The position numbers and the translations under genes are program-made. A stretch of 64,000 nucleotides of DNA, taken from NCBI RefSeq assembly GCF_000720255.1, contig NZ_JOJE01000034.1:1-64000 (forward strand), written 5' to 3'. How positions within the stretch are numbered: the stretch's first letter is position 1; each line of letters starts with the position of its first letter. Shown here piece after piece: positions 1 to 7,872 of this stretch. The stretch is from Streptomyces griseus subsp. griseus (GTDB lineage Bacteria > Actinomycetota > Actinomycetes > Streptomycetales > Streptomycetaceae). A model generated the notes under the pieces. The model was not told the origin of the DNA. It ran no database searches and worked only from the letters and a program-made list of their open reading frames with translations.

Positions 1-639
1 CCAGCCTGAGCCCGGAACGGGGCCTCCGCTCCGCTCCAGCCCCAACCCAACCGGCCTGTAGGGGAACTGTGAGGAAAAGCAGCAGCAGTGAGAGGGGGAG
101 GCGGGAGCCGTTGCGGGATGAGCAGCTGGTAGTGAGGGATGGGCGGGTGACGGGTGGTCAGCGAGGCTCCTGATTGCCGCACGACCGAACGAGGGGGTGA
201 TCCCTTCGGGTGCCCCTCTCGGGTTTCGAGTGCTTCACTTTGGCGAGCTAGATAGACTCTGGAACCAGTAGGCCACACCGCTCCGAGGAAAAGGGTCGCT
301 TTGATTTCCGCGATGCGGTTTTATGCTCAACCCAATCAGGCGCAGCGTCGAGAATTCAAGTTTGGTGGACTGAGCTTAGCCACAGAATGGTACCTCGGAT
401 ATGCGAATTCGAAATTCGGCGTGCGGAGGTACCGGAGCCGAACGGCCTCCAAGGCCGGGCGGCGGAACCGAGTTCCGGCCCAAGCCGCGCCTTGCTGCTG
501 CTTGTCCCGTCATGGCCGGCACCACCCGAGACTCAGAGCCGCTGGTGCCGCCTACGATCTGCACTGGCGCACGGAGGCGCACGCGAAGCCGCCCCAGCCA
601 CTGGGGGCCCGGCGTGCGCGTGCCGGTGGACCTCGACCA
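1..639. other. Non-coding start of window
   Basis: No open reading frame here has convincing codon use, a ribosome site or a recognisable product. The 230-430 part is less GC-rich than its surroundings. It contains an inverted repeat, GGTACCTC at 389-396 and GAGGTACC at 426-433, that encloses GAATTCGAAATTC, and a TAGACT hexamer near 250 like the -10 boxes of the two peptide cassettes further on. Probably regulatory sequence of whatever lies to the left. I do not recognise a streptomycete telomere at base 1. Confidence 0.4.
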
Positions 640-762
640 CCTAATACTTCCCAGAATCAAGAACCCGCTGGTCAGAGACGTGCGTTTCTGTCGATCTGTC
701 CCCTCAGCGGGTACACAACGCCGCCGCTATGTACCTCCTGAGGAGTCACATCGACGTCGGAA

Positions 763-933
763 TGTCAGCGAGGCCGACAGTTCCGAGCGTGAAACGTCAG
801 CGAGGCCGACATTCGCGGGGGCGTTCCGTTGGGCGGTCTGTCGGAGCTCGCAGGGGGGAGATCTGTCCCCCCTGGGGGGACACAACACGCCGGAACGTCA
901 GCCAGACCGACATATCTGTCGGCGTGGCTGACA
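763..933. repeat. 17-bp iterons upstream of winged-helix gene pair
   Basis: TGTCAGCGAGGCCGACA at 763-779 and a near-identical copy at 795-811 are followed by a diverged copy at 896-912 and an inverted copy at 917-933. Between them lies the perfect palindrome TGTCCCCCCTGGGGGGACA at 864-882. The array ends about 40 bp before the first winged-helix gene. It is either an origin with iterons bound by that protein or an operator array; the sequence does not decide between them. Confidence 0.75.
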
Positions 934-974
934 TACTTCTGGCGTCCAAGATCAGCGAAGTGGAGAGCAGCCTC

Positions 975-1685
975 GTGTCATCCGAGCCACAGCGCCGCCG
1001 TCCCGCACCGAAGCGCGCGCCGCGCCGCCCGGAGCTGCCGCCCCTTGACGATGAGATCCAGGCGTGGTCGAAGCCGACCCGGCCGGTTGAGGATCTGGAT
1101 TCGCTCGCCGGCCGCTACCCGGACCGGCACATCTCGCTGAGCAGCAAGCGCAAGCAGATGGAGTTCTACGACACTCCGGAGCGGCCCAAGGCGTTCTCCA
1201 TGGACTCGCTGGAGTTCTTCTTCCTGATCGCGCAGTACTTCCGCGAGGCCCTGCCGCTGCGGCTGATCCTGCTGATGATCGCGTGCCAGAAGGCCGGCGG
1301 GCAGATCCGGCTGACCCAGGAGGAGATGTCGACGGTCCTGGACGTGCACCGAGGGAAGATCAACGAGGCCCTCGGGGAGATCATGTCGCACGGGATCGTC
1401 TTCAAGGTGCGCCGGGGCGTCTACCAGTTCAACCCGCCCTACTCGTACCGTGTAGCTGAGTTCATCCCGGGCACGGAGCTGGTCGAAGCCGAGTACGTCC
1501 AGGTCGACCAGGACAAGACGATCGCGAAGATCCGCAAGGATGAGAGCCTGCCGCAGCTGGTGCGGTTCCCGTCGCTGGAGCACATGCGCGAGGCGATCGA
1601 GGAACTGCGCAAGCAGCGGGCCGAAGAACGCGCTGCACGCCGTCTGGCTCGTGCGCAGCGCCAGGAGGAGGGAACAGCCCAGTGA
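975..1685 (+). CDS. Winged-helix protein, RepL/MarR-like, possible replication protein
   Basis: A 236-residue protein. The first ~70 residues are basic and Pro-rich and look disordered. A winged helix follows at about residues 75-155, with a recognition region near TQEEMSTVLDVHRGKINEAL and a wing ending in RRGVYQFNP. The C-terminus (about 200-236) is a charged helix rich in Arg, Glu and Ala. The GVYQxNP wing recalls RepL-type plasmid replication proteins and MarR-like regulators. I chose the GTG at 975 because GGAG lies 9 bases upstream; in-frame GTG 960 is an alternative. It follows the iteron array directly and overlaps the next gene, a paralogue, by 4 bases. Replication initiator or autoregulator are both possible. 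Confidence 0.75.
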   Translation: MSSEPQRRRPAPKRAPRRPELPPLDDEIQAWSKPTRPVEDLDSLAGRYPDRHISLSSKRKQMEFYDTPERPKAFSMDSLEFFFLIAQYFREALPLRLILLMIACQKAGGQIRLTQEEMSTVLDVHRGKINEALGEIMSHGIVFKVRRGVYQFNPPYSYRVAEFIPGTELVEAEYVQVDQDKTIAKIRKDESLPQLVRFPSLEHMREAIEELRKQRAEERAARRLARAQRQEEGTAQ

Positions 1686-2155
1686 GCACCCTGAAGTGGG
1701 CGGCGACCAACGCCGACAGCCTTCTCGCAGACCTGGACCTGCCGCCCGCCGCCTACCGCGCGCTGCTCAAGCTCCGGGCGCGCAGCGAGGCCGGGGGCCG
1801 TATCGCGATGGACCAGGCCACCCTCGGTGAACTGCTCGGGCTCAGCCGCCCCAGCGTGAACGCCGCGCTGCGAGAGCTGGAGCTGGCCAGGCTCGTCAAG
1901 AAGGTCCGCAACGGCGTCTACCAGATCAACCCGATGCTGGCCGGCTACAACTCCCCCGAGGACGCCCTGGACGCCGTCAAGGCGATGCCCAAGGCGGACC
2001 GACTGGACAGCAAGACCTACGTGGCGAGCTACCACAAGGCCGTCGCCGCCTACCAGGACCAGCTTGCCGAGCAGCGCAAGAAGCGAGCGAACGTCGCCGC
2101 CGCCAAGAAGGCCGCGGCCGCCAAGAGGCGCGGCTCGCTGCACGCCGTCGGCTGA
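1682..2155 (+). CDS. Winged-helix protein, paralogue of the preceding gene
   Basis: A 157-residue protein whose GTG start overlaps the upstream stop (GTGA), so the two are probably translationally coupled. The winged helix spans about residues 15-90, with helix DQATLGELLGLSRPSVNAAL and a wing ending NGVYQINP, the same hallmark as in the upstream protein. The C-terminal third is a Lys/Ala-rich tail (KKAAAAKR) typical of nonspecific DNA contact. The two may act as a heterodimer on the iterons. Function inferred from fold and position only. A strong hairpin terminator follows. Confidence 0.75.
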   Translation: MSTLKWAATNADSLLADLDLPPAAYRALLKLRARSEAGGRIAMDQATLGELLGLSRPSVNAALRELELARLVKKVRNGVYQINPMLAGYNSPEDALDAVKAMPKADRLDSKTYVASYHKAVAAYQDQLAEQRKKRANVAAAKKAAAAKRRGSLHAVG

Positions 2156-2189
2156 CCCGGCCGCCCGCCCGGCCGGGTGGCACGACATC

Positions 2190-2228
2190 AGCGGCGCCGC
2201 ACCCCTCCGAGAGGGGCGCGGCGCCGCT
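2190..2228 (+). terminator. Intrinsic terminator after winged-helix pair
   Basis: AGCGGCGCCGC at 2190-2200 pairs perfectly with GCGGCGCCGCT at 2218-2228. The loop can extend the stem through CCCCTC/GAGGGG, and a short T run follows. Confidence 0.8.
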
Positions 2229-2336
2229 TTCGTGTGCGGGCAGCGAGTGTCAGATCCGTACGCACGGTTCCCGCAGGCGGGAAACGCCCAGGTCGGGAGC
2301 GGGGCGAAAAGAATCATGAGTGGCCCCCTTCCCTGA

Positions 2337-2393
2337 GTGTATGAAGCTCCATACAGTGTATTGAAGTTCATACAGTGTATTGAAGTTCATACA
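2337..2393 (+). promoter_or_regulatory. Three tandem 19-bp operator repeats
   Basis: Three contiguous 19-bp units begin at 2337, 2356 and 2375. Units two and three are identical (GTGTATTGAAGTTCATACA); unit one differs in the middle. Each unit is an interrupted dyad with TGTAT and ATACA arms. The block ends 18 bp before the next GTG start, so a bound repressor would block the start region. Its AT content contrasts with the surroundings. Confidence 0.8.
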
Positions 2394-2411
2394 GCTACGG
2401 GAGGACCCGCC

Positions 2412-2894
2412 GTGTTAGTCACCCTCGTCACCGCCGCCCTCGCCATCGTCGCCACCTTGCTGGGTGCGATCGTCTCCGGCCGCTTCCAGGAGCGCGCCGC
2501 CGAACGCGGCGTCCGCGCCAGCCACGGTGAGGCGATCCGCCGCGACCGGCTGGAGGCCGTGACCGCGCTGGCCTGCGCGATCAGCGACCACCGCCGGGCG
2601 ATGTGGATGCGCGGCGACGCCGTCCTCAAGGAGGCCGGCACCGAGCGGATCGAGGCGCTGCGCGGCGAGAGCCACATGACCCGGTCCGCGGTCACCCGCC
2701 CGCTGGTCGCGCTGCGCGTCCTCATCGAGGACCAGGCCGTGCGCGCCGCCGCCGACCACATGGTCACGCTGACCTACGCGATGCGCGACGCGTACGCCAC
2801 CGCCCAGGAGCTGACCGCCGCCCGCGAGGCCGCGAAGGTCGCCCACGACACCTTCGTCGACACCGCCGCCGGCTACCTCGCCCGGACCGCCTGA
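2412..2894 (+). CDS. Small membrane-anchored protein, unknown function
   Basis: A 160-residue protein with one N-terminal membrane segment (about residues 2-22, LVTLVTAALAIVATLLGAIV) followed by a soluble Arg/Ala-rich helical domain. The topology suggests a cytoplasmic domain tethered to the membrane. The GTG start at 2412 has GGGAGG about 7 bases upstream; earlier starts would run through the tandem operator and are unlikely. It heads a three-gene run that ends at the hairpin after 3782. No family recognised. Confidence 0.65.
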   Translation: MLVTLVTAALAIVATLLGAIVSGRFQERAAERGVRASHGEAIRRDRLEAVTALACAISDHRRAMWMRGDAVLKEAGTERIEALRGESHMTRSAVTRPLVALRVLIEDQAVRAAADHMVTLTYAMRDAYATAQELTAAREAAKVAHDTFVDTAAGYLARTA

Positions 2895-3006
2895 CCGCGC
2901 TGCACCCTCGTGCCGTCGGGGCCGTCGACTCGGAATGTCATCGCTCTCCGGCGGCCCCACTCACCACAGCCTCCCCCTCGCATCCACGCACCCGATCGGA
3001 GTCCCC

Positions 3007-3357
3007 ATGGAGAAGCAGTCGAAGGCCCTCGCCCGGATCAGCAGTGTCGAGACGTCGGCCGAACGGAGCGCCGGCACCTCCACCGGCGGCGAGGACCTGG
3101 CCGTGCTCGCCCCGGCCGCGGCCGCCGCGCTGGGTCTGCTCGCCGACGCCGTCCGGCGCGGCGGCGCCGACCACGACGACATCGTCCAGGCCCTCAAGGC
3201 CGCCGGGGTCCACGAGGCGTTCGCCAGCGTCTTCGACGCCGCCTCCGAGCGCGTCATGGAGGCCACCGACGACCCGTACGACTTCGACGTGCGGCTGCAC
3301 GCCGACAACCTCGCCGGGGCCGCGGGCGACGTCCGCCGCGCCTTCGAATGGCTCTAG
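3007..3357 (+). CDS. Hypothetical protein
   Basis: A 116-residue acidic, Ala-rich protein without membrane segments or Cys clusters. The central part (about residues 38-75) reads as two helices around DDIVQALKAAGVHEAF. It lies between the membrane-anchored gene and a small HTH-like gene on the same strand, so it is probably co-transcribed with them. No family recognised. Confidence 0.55.
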   Translation: MEKQSKALARISSVETSAERSAGTSTGGEDLAVLAPAAAAALGLLADAVRRGGADHDDIVQALKAAGVHEAFASVFDAASERVMEATDDPYDFDVRLHADNLAGAAGDVRRAFEWL

Positions 3358-3398
3358 ACCCCGCCAGCACCCGCCACCGCCCCACGGGAAGGCCACCG

Positions 3399-3782
3399 AT
3401 GACCACCGAGCCCGAACACCCCAACCCCGTCCCCGACCTCACGATCCCGCTCTCCACCGCCGTCGCCCAGGCCCTGGGCGACGACGTCGGGCAGCTCGCC
3501 ATGCGGCTCGGCTCCGTACTGCACGGCCTCGCGCAGCTGCGCGCCGGCGGGGCGAGCACCGACGACCTCGCGAACACCATCCTGATGTCCAACGGGCTGA
3601 TGAACCGGCTGGAGGGCATCCGAGACGCCGCCGTACGCCAGCACGCCGCACAGGGCGGCTCGTACGGCGCGCTGGCGAGCTCCATGGGCGTCACCCGGGC
3701 CACCGCGCAGTCCCGCCGCGACACCCTGGTGAAGAAGGCCCCGACCCCGATGGAGCGGTGGGCCACCGGCGAGACGGAGTGA
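3399..3782 (+). CDS. Small putative DNA-binding protein
   Basis: A 127-residue protein. About residues 86-112 form a possible helix-turn-helix (YGALASSMGVTRATAQSRRD), which resembles sigma-like or resolvase-like recognition helices. The N-terminal two thirds are helical and probably mediate dimerisation. It is last in the 2412-3782 cluster and could be the repressor of the tandem 19-bp operators, which is inference from position. A perfect 13-bp hairpin follows the stop codon. Confidence 0.6.
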   Translation: MTTEPEHPNPVPDLTIPLSTAVAQALGDDVGQLAMRLGSVLHGLAQLRAGGASTDDLANTILMSNGLMNRLEGIRDAAVRQHAAQGGSYGALASSMGVTRATAQSRRDTLVKKAPTPMERWATGETE

Positions 3783-3795
3783 CCCCGAGCAGCGG

Positions 3796-3833
3796 CGCCG
3801 TGCAGCAAACAGTCGTTTGGTTGCTGCACGGCG
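3796..3833 (+). terminator. Hairpin terminator of the 2.4-3.8 kb cluster
   Basis: CGCCGTGCAGCAA at 3796-3808 pairs perfectly with TTGCTGCACGGCG at 3821-3833, 14 bases after the stop codon. There is no T tract, as is common in GC-rich actinobacteria. Confidence 0.65.
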
Positions 3834-4010
3834 CTGCTGCGTGCAGCAACGGGCCTGCTGCCCGTGCAGCGCCCTTGTGCCGTCTGGCCCGTGGGCCGGA
3901 GTGTCAACGCACTCCGGCGTCGCGAGCAGTGCCCCAGCGCCCCACGAGCAGCAGCCGGACAGCACCGAGCAACGGCTCCTACTGCAGCCGGCGCTGCACG
4001 TGCAGCACAC
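3834..4010. repeat. GTGCAGC/GCTGCAC-rich gap
   Basis: This convergent gap has further copies of GTGCAGC or its complement, including the palindrome GCTGCACGTGCAGC at 3993-4006. With the two flanking terminators the heptamer is unusually dense. It may simply reflect nested hairpins between convergent operons. Confidence 0.4.
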
Positions 4011-4053
4011 GCAGCAGCGCCCCGGACGAGGGTGGTGTCCGGGGCGCTGCTGC
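4011..4053 (-). terminator. Terminator of the toxin-antitoxin operon
   Basis: A 17-bp perfect stem, GCAGCAGCGCCCCGGAC at 4011-4027 with its complement at 4037-4053, with a 9-base loop. It lies just past the toxin stop codon on the minus strand. Confidence 0.75.
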
Positions 4054-4070
4054 GGGGTGCTCGGGAGGCC

Positions 4071-4328
4071 CTACGCCTCAACGTACGCGACGATCGTGAT
4101 CGACCCCAGGGCCGTCACGTAGTAGATCACCCGCACGCCGTCGATCTCGTCGACGTAGTCGCGCAGCAGGGTGCCGGGCACCTCGGTGCCGAGCGCGGGG
4201 TTGACGCTGATCGCGACGATCGCGCGGTCCAGGCGGTGCGTCTCGTTGGCGGTGAGCTTGGCCAGCTGGGTGAGCGCGGGCTCCACCAGGATGACCCGGG
4301 AGCGCCGCGCGCCGTGCTCAGGCGACAC
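4071..4328 (-). CDS. RelE/ParE-like toxin
   Basis: An 85-residue protein with the RelE/ParE core: an N-terminal helix (LTQLAKLTANETHRLDRAI), then strands with DEIDGVRVIYYVTALGSITIVAYVEA at the C-terminus. The length and the Arg plus aromatic strand (R67, Y70, Y71) suit either an mRNA interferase (RelE) or a gyrase poison (ParE). The start overlaps the antitoxin end by 11 bases, the usual antitoxin-first arrangement. Assignment to the superfamily is fairly firm; the target is not determined. Confidence 0.7.
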   Translation of the reverse strand: MSPEHGARRSRVILVEPALTQLAKLTANETHRLDRAIVAISVNPALGTEVPGTLLRDYVDEIDGVRVIYYVTALGSITIVAYVEA

Positions 4329-4548
4329 GGGCCTGCCCGTCGGCGAGGTGGGCGAGGTGGGCGTCGCGGGCGACCTCCCACGGCACGCCCGCCTCGGGCG
4401 AGGGGTAGCCGTTCTCAGCGATGTCCTCGAGCACGGAAGCGAGGACGTCGACCTTGGCGCGCTGGTCGGCCGCGTACTTGCGGACCGATTCGGCGGCGGC
4501 TTCGTCGATCGGCTGGCGGTCGGGCGTGGCGGCCGGCTCCTGGCTCAT
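4318..4548 (-). CDS. Antitoxin of the RelE/ParE-like pair
   Basis: A 76-residue acidic protein encoded directly upstream of and overlapping the toxin gene. An N-terminal disordered stretch precedes a helix (VRKYAADQRAKVDVLASVLE) and a C-terminal segment that would wrap the toxin. The ATG at 4548 is preceded by GGGAG at 6 bases; the in-frame ATG at 4569 lacks such a site. No classical DNA-binding domain is obvious, although a repeat array that looks like an operator lies upstream. Confidence 0.65.
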   Translation of the reverse strand: MSQEPAATPDRQPIDEAAAESVRKYAADQRAKVDVLASVLEDIAENGYPSPEAGVPWEVARDAHLAHLADGQARVA

Positions 4549-4635
4549 CGAGGGCTCCCGGGGCGTCATCTGGCGTGTGTTCTCACGGTATCGCCGGGGC
4601 GCGGCACTGGTCTGCGGTACGGACGAAACCCGCCC

Positions 4636-4731
4636 GATGACACAGATGACACAGCTGAACAGTGACACAGATGGTCACGACCACCTGGGAAAGCAGGGGG
4701 TTGATGACACAGTCCGGCGCCGATGACACAG
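4636..4731 (-). promoter_or_regulatory. GATGACACAG direct repeats, probable TA operator
   Basis: GATGACACAG occurs at 4636, 4645 (overlapping the first by one base), 4703 and 4722, with a one-base variant, AGTGACACAG, at 4661. The array lies 90-180 bp upstream of the antitoxin start. A short (CCCAGGA) tandem repeat follows at about 4750-4772. Confidence 0.65.
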
Positions 4732-4828
4732 ATCCGCGGCCCCGGCTGGACCCAGGACCCAGGACCCAGGACAAGGGACCCAGGTTCGTACGGCGCTGCT
4801 GGGTCCCGTCGGGCGGGTCAGGCCGGGG

Positions 4829-5041
4829 TCATTGGCCGGACTGCGAGAGGCCTTCCACGAGCTGGGTGACGACGTCCAGGATCGACTTCCCGAACGCGGT
4901 CGGCGCGATCAGCACCCCGAACGTGAGGCAGATGACCACGGTCATCTTCTCGTCGAACCGGCTCCGGGCGTGCGTACGGCGGCGCAGCCGCACCACGATG
5001 ATGATGGCGAGCAGCACCGCCACGTTGATGGTCACGATCAC
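4829..5041 (-). CDS. Small two-helix membrane protein
   Basis: A 70-residue protein with two hydrophobic segments, residues 2-17 (IVTINVAVLLAIIIVV) and about 34-50 (TVVICLTFGVLIAPTAF), joined by a basic loop RLRRRTHARSR that places the loop in the cytoplasm. The GTG at 5041 has GGGAGG 8 bases upstream; the longer reading from 5083 lacks one. No family recognised; small proteins of this shape are common on streptomycete plasmids. Confidence 0.6.
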   Translation of the reverse strand: MIVTINVAVLLAIIIVVRLRRRTHARSRFDEKMTVVICLTFGVLIAPTAFGKSILDVVTQLVEGLSQSGQ

Positions 5042-5277
5042 GTGCCCGGACCTCCCGTAAGTCCACAACTGCCCTGCGAGCACCGCGCGTTCACTCCGGT
5101 GTTCTTGTGTAGCGCGAAGGGACCACGACCGCTCCGGGGTTGACCTCGGTTGGCGGCAAAGCGGGCCCTCCTGGCTTGAATGCGCAGGTCAGGGACGCGG
5201 CGGGCGGGGGTGAGCGAGGCCTTCGGGCGCGAATACGGACCGTGACTCGCGGGTGGTCCGGCGGGGGCGCCCTGTCC

Positions 5278-5478
5278 GCTGTCACGTTGTCACGCGGATC
5301 CGCCCTGGAGGGGGGTGCAGGCCCGATCCACGCCCCGAAAATCGGACATTAGCGGGCATTCTCGCGGGCGCTGTCACGCTCCAACCGGGGAGCGTGACAG
5401 CGGCGTTGGAGGTGCGTGACAGCAAATCCCATCACGTTCGGTGAGCGTGACGGGTGCCGGGCGCTGTCATGTCACAGG
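5278..5478. repeat. CTGTCACGC repeat cluster in a gene-free stretch
   Basis: The 5042-5625 interval has no gene. Within it CTGTCACG or its complement recurs at about 5279, 5288, 5371, 5393, 5416, 5446 and 5464. The strongest element is a perfect 13-bp inverted repeat, GCTGTCACGCTCC at 5370-5382 with its complement at 5389-5401. The density and mixed orientation suggest a protein-binding region such as an operator, origin or centromere-like site. Confidence 0.65.
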
Positions 5479-5625
5479 GCTACAGGTCACCTCACATGAA
5501 CCTGTCCACCTGGGAAAACGAGGGTTCGACCTCACAGGTGAACAGGGTGAATAGGGCGTTCGGGCTCTCAGGCTCCCAGTCATGGCACAGGTTGTCTGTG
5601 GGCCTGTGAGGGTTGCCCTCCGTGA

Positions 5626-5892
5626 TCAGGGCTGCGCCGGGGGCCAGATGTGCGGACCGCGGCACTGCCCGCAGGCGGCGCAGCCGGCGCACTCCATGCA
5701 GAACTGCTTCGGGACGCGCGGGCACCAGCAGATCGGGTTGTAGTCGGGGTCGTCCTCGCCCTCGAACCAGGGCTCGCCCAGCGGGGGCCGGTAGTCGACG
5801 TGGACCTCGCCGTCGGCCGTCAGGTCTTCGTACCGGGTGCCGCAGCCGGTCGACGTCACCCACGTGGCGATCACGTGGTCGGCGGCGCTCAC
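5626..5892 (-). CDS. Cys-rich putative zinc-binding protein
   Basis: An 88-residue protein whose last 40 residues hold seven cysteines (CWCPRVPKQFCMECAGCAACGQC) arranged as closely spaced CxC and CxxC pairs, suggesting one or two zinc knuckles. The first part is acidic with many aromatics. The GTG start overlaps the upstream stop (GTGA), so it is probably translationally coupled to the 263-residue gene. No function can be assigned. Confidence 0.6.
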   Translation of the reverse strand: MSAADHVIATWVTSTGCGTRYEDLTADGEVHVDYRPPLGEPWFEGEDDPDYNPICWCPRVPKQFCMECAGCAACGQCRGPHIWPPAQP

Positions 5893-6680
5893 CGGCTGCT
5901 CCGGCCGCGGGCCTCGATCCAGGCGGCGAGCGCGAGCACGGCGTCCGGGTCGGCCTGCGCCAAGCGCACCGCGTGACCCGCGTCGAAGTCCTCCAGCGTT
6001 CCGGTCCGCGCCATGGCCCGCAGCAGCGCGCTGTGCGCCCGCACCGAGGCGGGGACGGCGTCCAGGTCGCTCGGAGGAGCCATGCTGTGGCCCTCCAGGA
6101 TGCGGAACATGTCGTAGAACTCGCCGTACTCGTTCAGGTAGTCGAGGGCGTGGCGGTCCTCGGGCTCGTGCAGTACGAGCGGGCCTTCGGCGCCGTAGCG
6201 CCCCTTGGTCCTGCCGAGCAGGCCGGCTTTCTCCAGGGCCATCAGCATGTGGGCGCGCTCGGGCAGCCCGTTGGAGTGCAGCCACTCCTGCCGCTGCTGC
6301 TCCATCTCCAGATCCCGTAGTTCTTCCTCGGCTTCGGCCGTTGCTGCGGCTTCGGCGGCGAGCTCGTCCTGGACGACGGCGTCGGCCTTCGGGTCGTACG
6401 TCACGCCGGTGGTGGCGAGCAGCTGCGCGATGCGTTCCCACTCCGCGACTTCGGCCGGGCCGCGTGCGTCGTCGGCCAGGTCCTCGCGGTCGCGGTCGAT
6501 GTGCTGCTGCAGCCGGGCGTCCTCGAGCGCGGCCGCGGCCTCCGCGGCGGTCATGCCGGTGGCGCGCCGGCGGACCCAGCTGCGGCCGACCTTCGCCCGG
6601 TCGACCAGCTGGCGGGGCGCGGCCGCGCCGGGCGCGGGTACGCGGGGACGCCGGGTGGATCGGGGAACAGGGGTGCTCAC
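5889..6680 (-). CDS. Hypothetical acidic helical protein
   Basis: A 263-residue protein with a basic N-terminal 45 residues, then long Ala/Glu-rich helices (about 45-140) likely to form coiled coils, and a Leu-rich C-terminal half. No catalytic motif seen. The GTG start at 6680 has GGGAGG 5 bases upstream. It is followed by the overlapping Cys-rich gene, so the two form an operon. Confidence 0.6.
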   Translation of the reverse strand: MSTPVPRSTRRPRVPAPGAAAPRQLVDRAKVGRSWVRRRATGMTAAEAAAALEDARLQQHIDRDREDLADDARGPAEVAEWERIAQLLATTGVTYDPKADAVVQDELAAEAAATAEAEEELRDLEMEQQRQEWLHSNGLPERAHMLMALEKAGLLGRTKGRYGAEGPLVLHEPEDRHALDYLNEYGEFYDMFRILEGHSMAPPSDLDAVPASVRAHSALLRAMARTGTLEDFDAGHAVRLAQADPDAVLALAAWIEARGRSSR

Positions 6681-6784
6681 ACGAGCCTCCCAATCGTTGC
6701 GGAAACGGTGACGGGAAATCCGGCTGCCGCGCGGTGGGCGCGGCAGCCGTAGACAGGTTTATAGCAGCCCTGAATTCGGCGTGC

Positions 6785-7378
6785 CTAAAACTTGATATCG
6801 AGCCACTCCACGTCCGCGAATTGCACCTCCACGCCCGCGCGCCCGCCACCTCCTTGACGGAAATAGGCGTCCGCTATGGCCTCCGCAACCAGTGCATGCA
6901 GATCCTTGTCCGTCGCTCCGGACTCCTGTGCCGCCAGGATGGCGCGGGCGTGGGAGGACGAGACAGCCACCATGAGGTCCCGCACCCGGCCCTCATCCGA
7001 GGTTCCCTCGGGGCCGAATCCGAAGTAGGCGCGGCAGGAGATGACGAACCCGCCAGAACTGCCCGCGCGCTGCCTCGCCTGTGCCCTGACCTGCGGTTGC
7101 CACTGTGACTCGGTCTCCTGCACCAGAGCCTCCTGAAGGCGCTTCTGCGGCTTCTTGGCCGCACCCGAGCGGTAGCGCTCCACCGTGCGGCGGGAGACGC
7201 CCAGGCGCTCGGCTACGGCCTTCGTGGAGCCCTTCGCGCGCGTGAGGAGGAATTTCATCTGAGCTTGCGCGGATTTCGGTGCCGGACGGGTGAACAGGGC
7301 CCGTTCGGCGCGTCCGAGGCCGTCGAAGAGCTTGTGCCGGAGCAGGGCCGACGCCCTTGCGCGCTGCTGATCATCCAT
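6785..7378 (-). CDS. Second terminal-protein (Tpg) paralogue
   Basis: A 197-residue protein that aligns along its length with the Tpg at 14363-14920: shared SAQAQMK near residues 36-42, a helix-turn-helix at about 50-69 (STKAVAERLGVSRRTVERY), WQPQVRAQARQRA, a central FGF segment, and a closing QFADVEWLDIKF. Tpg proteins are covalently joined to the 5' ends of streptomycete linear replicons and prime end patching. This copy has no adjacent tap and differs in its N-terminus and linker, so it may serve another telomere type or have diverged. The ATG at 7378 is chosen because homology begins just after it. Confidence 0.8.
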   Translation of the reverse strand: MDDQQRARASALLRHKLFDGLGRAERALFTRPAPKSAQAQMKFLLTRAKGSTKAVAERLGVSRRTVERYRSGAAKKPQKRLQEALVQETESQWQPQVRAQARQRAGSSGGFVISCRAYFGFGPEGTSDEGRVRDLMVAVSSSHARAILAAQESGATDKDLHALVAEAIADAYFRQGGGGRAGVEVQFADVEWLDIKF

Positions 7379-7514
7379 ACCGAGCAGCGTCGGGCCGGGC
7401 GCCTGTGGACAGAGGCCAGCGGCTGAACGAACTCTCGCTACACGTCGGAGGGGTTGACGCCTCAGGTCAGCGGGGTTTGGGTGGAGGGCCACGTCCAGAG
7501 CAAGGGGGCTGGCC

Positions 7515-7826
7515 ATGGAACTGCTCAGGTTGTCCGACCGACTGCCGCAGTGTTCACGCTGCCGGGGCGATCTCATCATGAGCGGTGTGGCGCCCCAGGA
7601 CGACGAACACGGGCGTCCTATCCATCTGGAGCTGTGCCCGGTCTGCGACACCGGCGACGTCGACCGCCCGGCGGCCGGCCTTCTCGTCCAGTGGTTCGCG
7701 AACGACGGCGGTCATGACGTGAGCCGCGTCCAGGAGGGCGCGCACCTGCTGATGGAGTTCACGAAGGAGTGCATGGCCGCACACGGCTGGTACTGGCAGG
7801 AGACGCCGCCGCCCGACCAGGCCTGA
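7515..7826 (+). CDS. Small zinc-finger-like protein
   Basis: A 103-residue protein with two CxxC pairs, CSRC at about residues 13-16 and CPVC at about 41-44, forming a probable zinc ribbon. The rest is an acidic helical tail. It resembles a family of streptomycete proteins of unknown function (DUF6300 as I recall; not checked). The start ATG follows AAGGGGG. It leads a three-gene plus-strand run of small unknown proteins. Confidence 0.65.
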   Translation: MELLRLSDRLPQCSRCRGDLIMSGVAPQDDEHGRPIHLELCPVCDTGDVDRPAAGLLVQWFANDGGHDVSRVQEGAHLLMEFTKECMAAHGWYWQETPPPDQA

Positions 7827-7872
7827 GCCGTCGGTCGGCGGCGCGGCCGCCGGATCGAACTACTGTTGGGCC

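Noticed and set aside
1..200. A telomere at the left end
   Set aside because: The first bases do not show the clustered palindromes expected at streptomycete ends, so the window edge is probably arbitrary.
301..931. Several overlapping frames at the window start
   Set aside because: Arg/Pro-rich in all frames, running through the iterons without ribosome sites.
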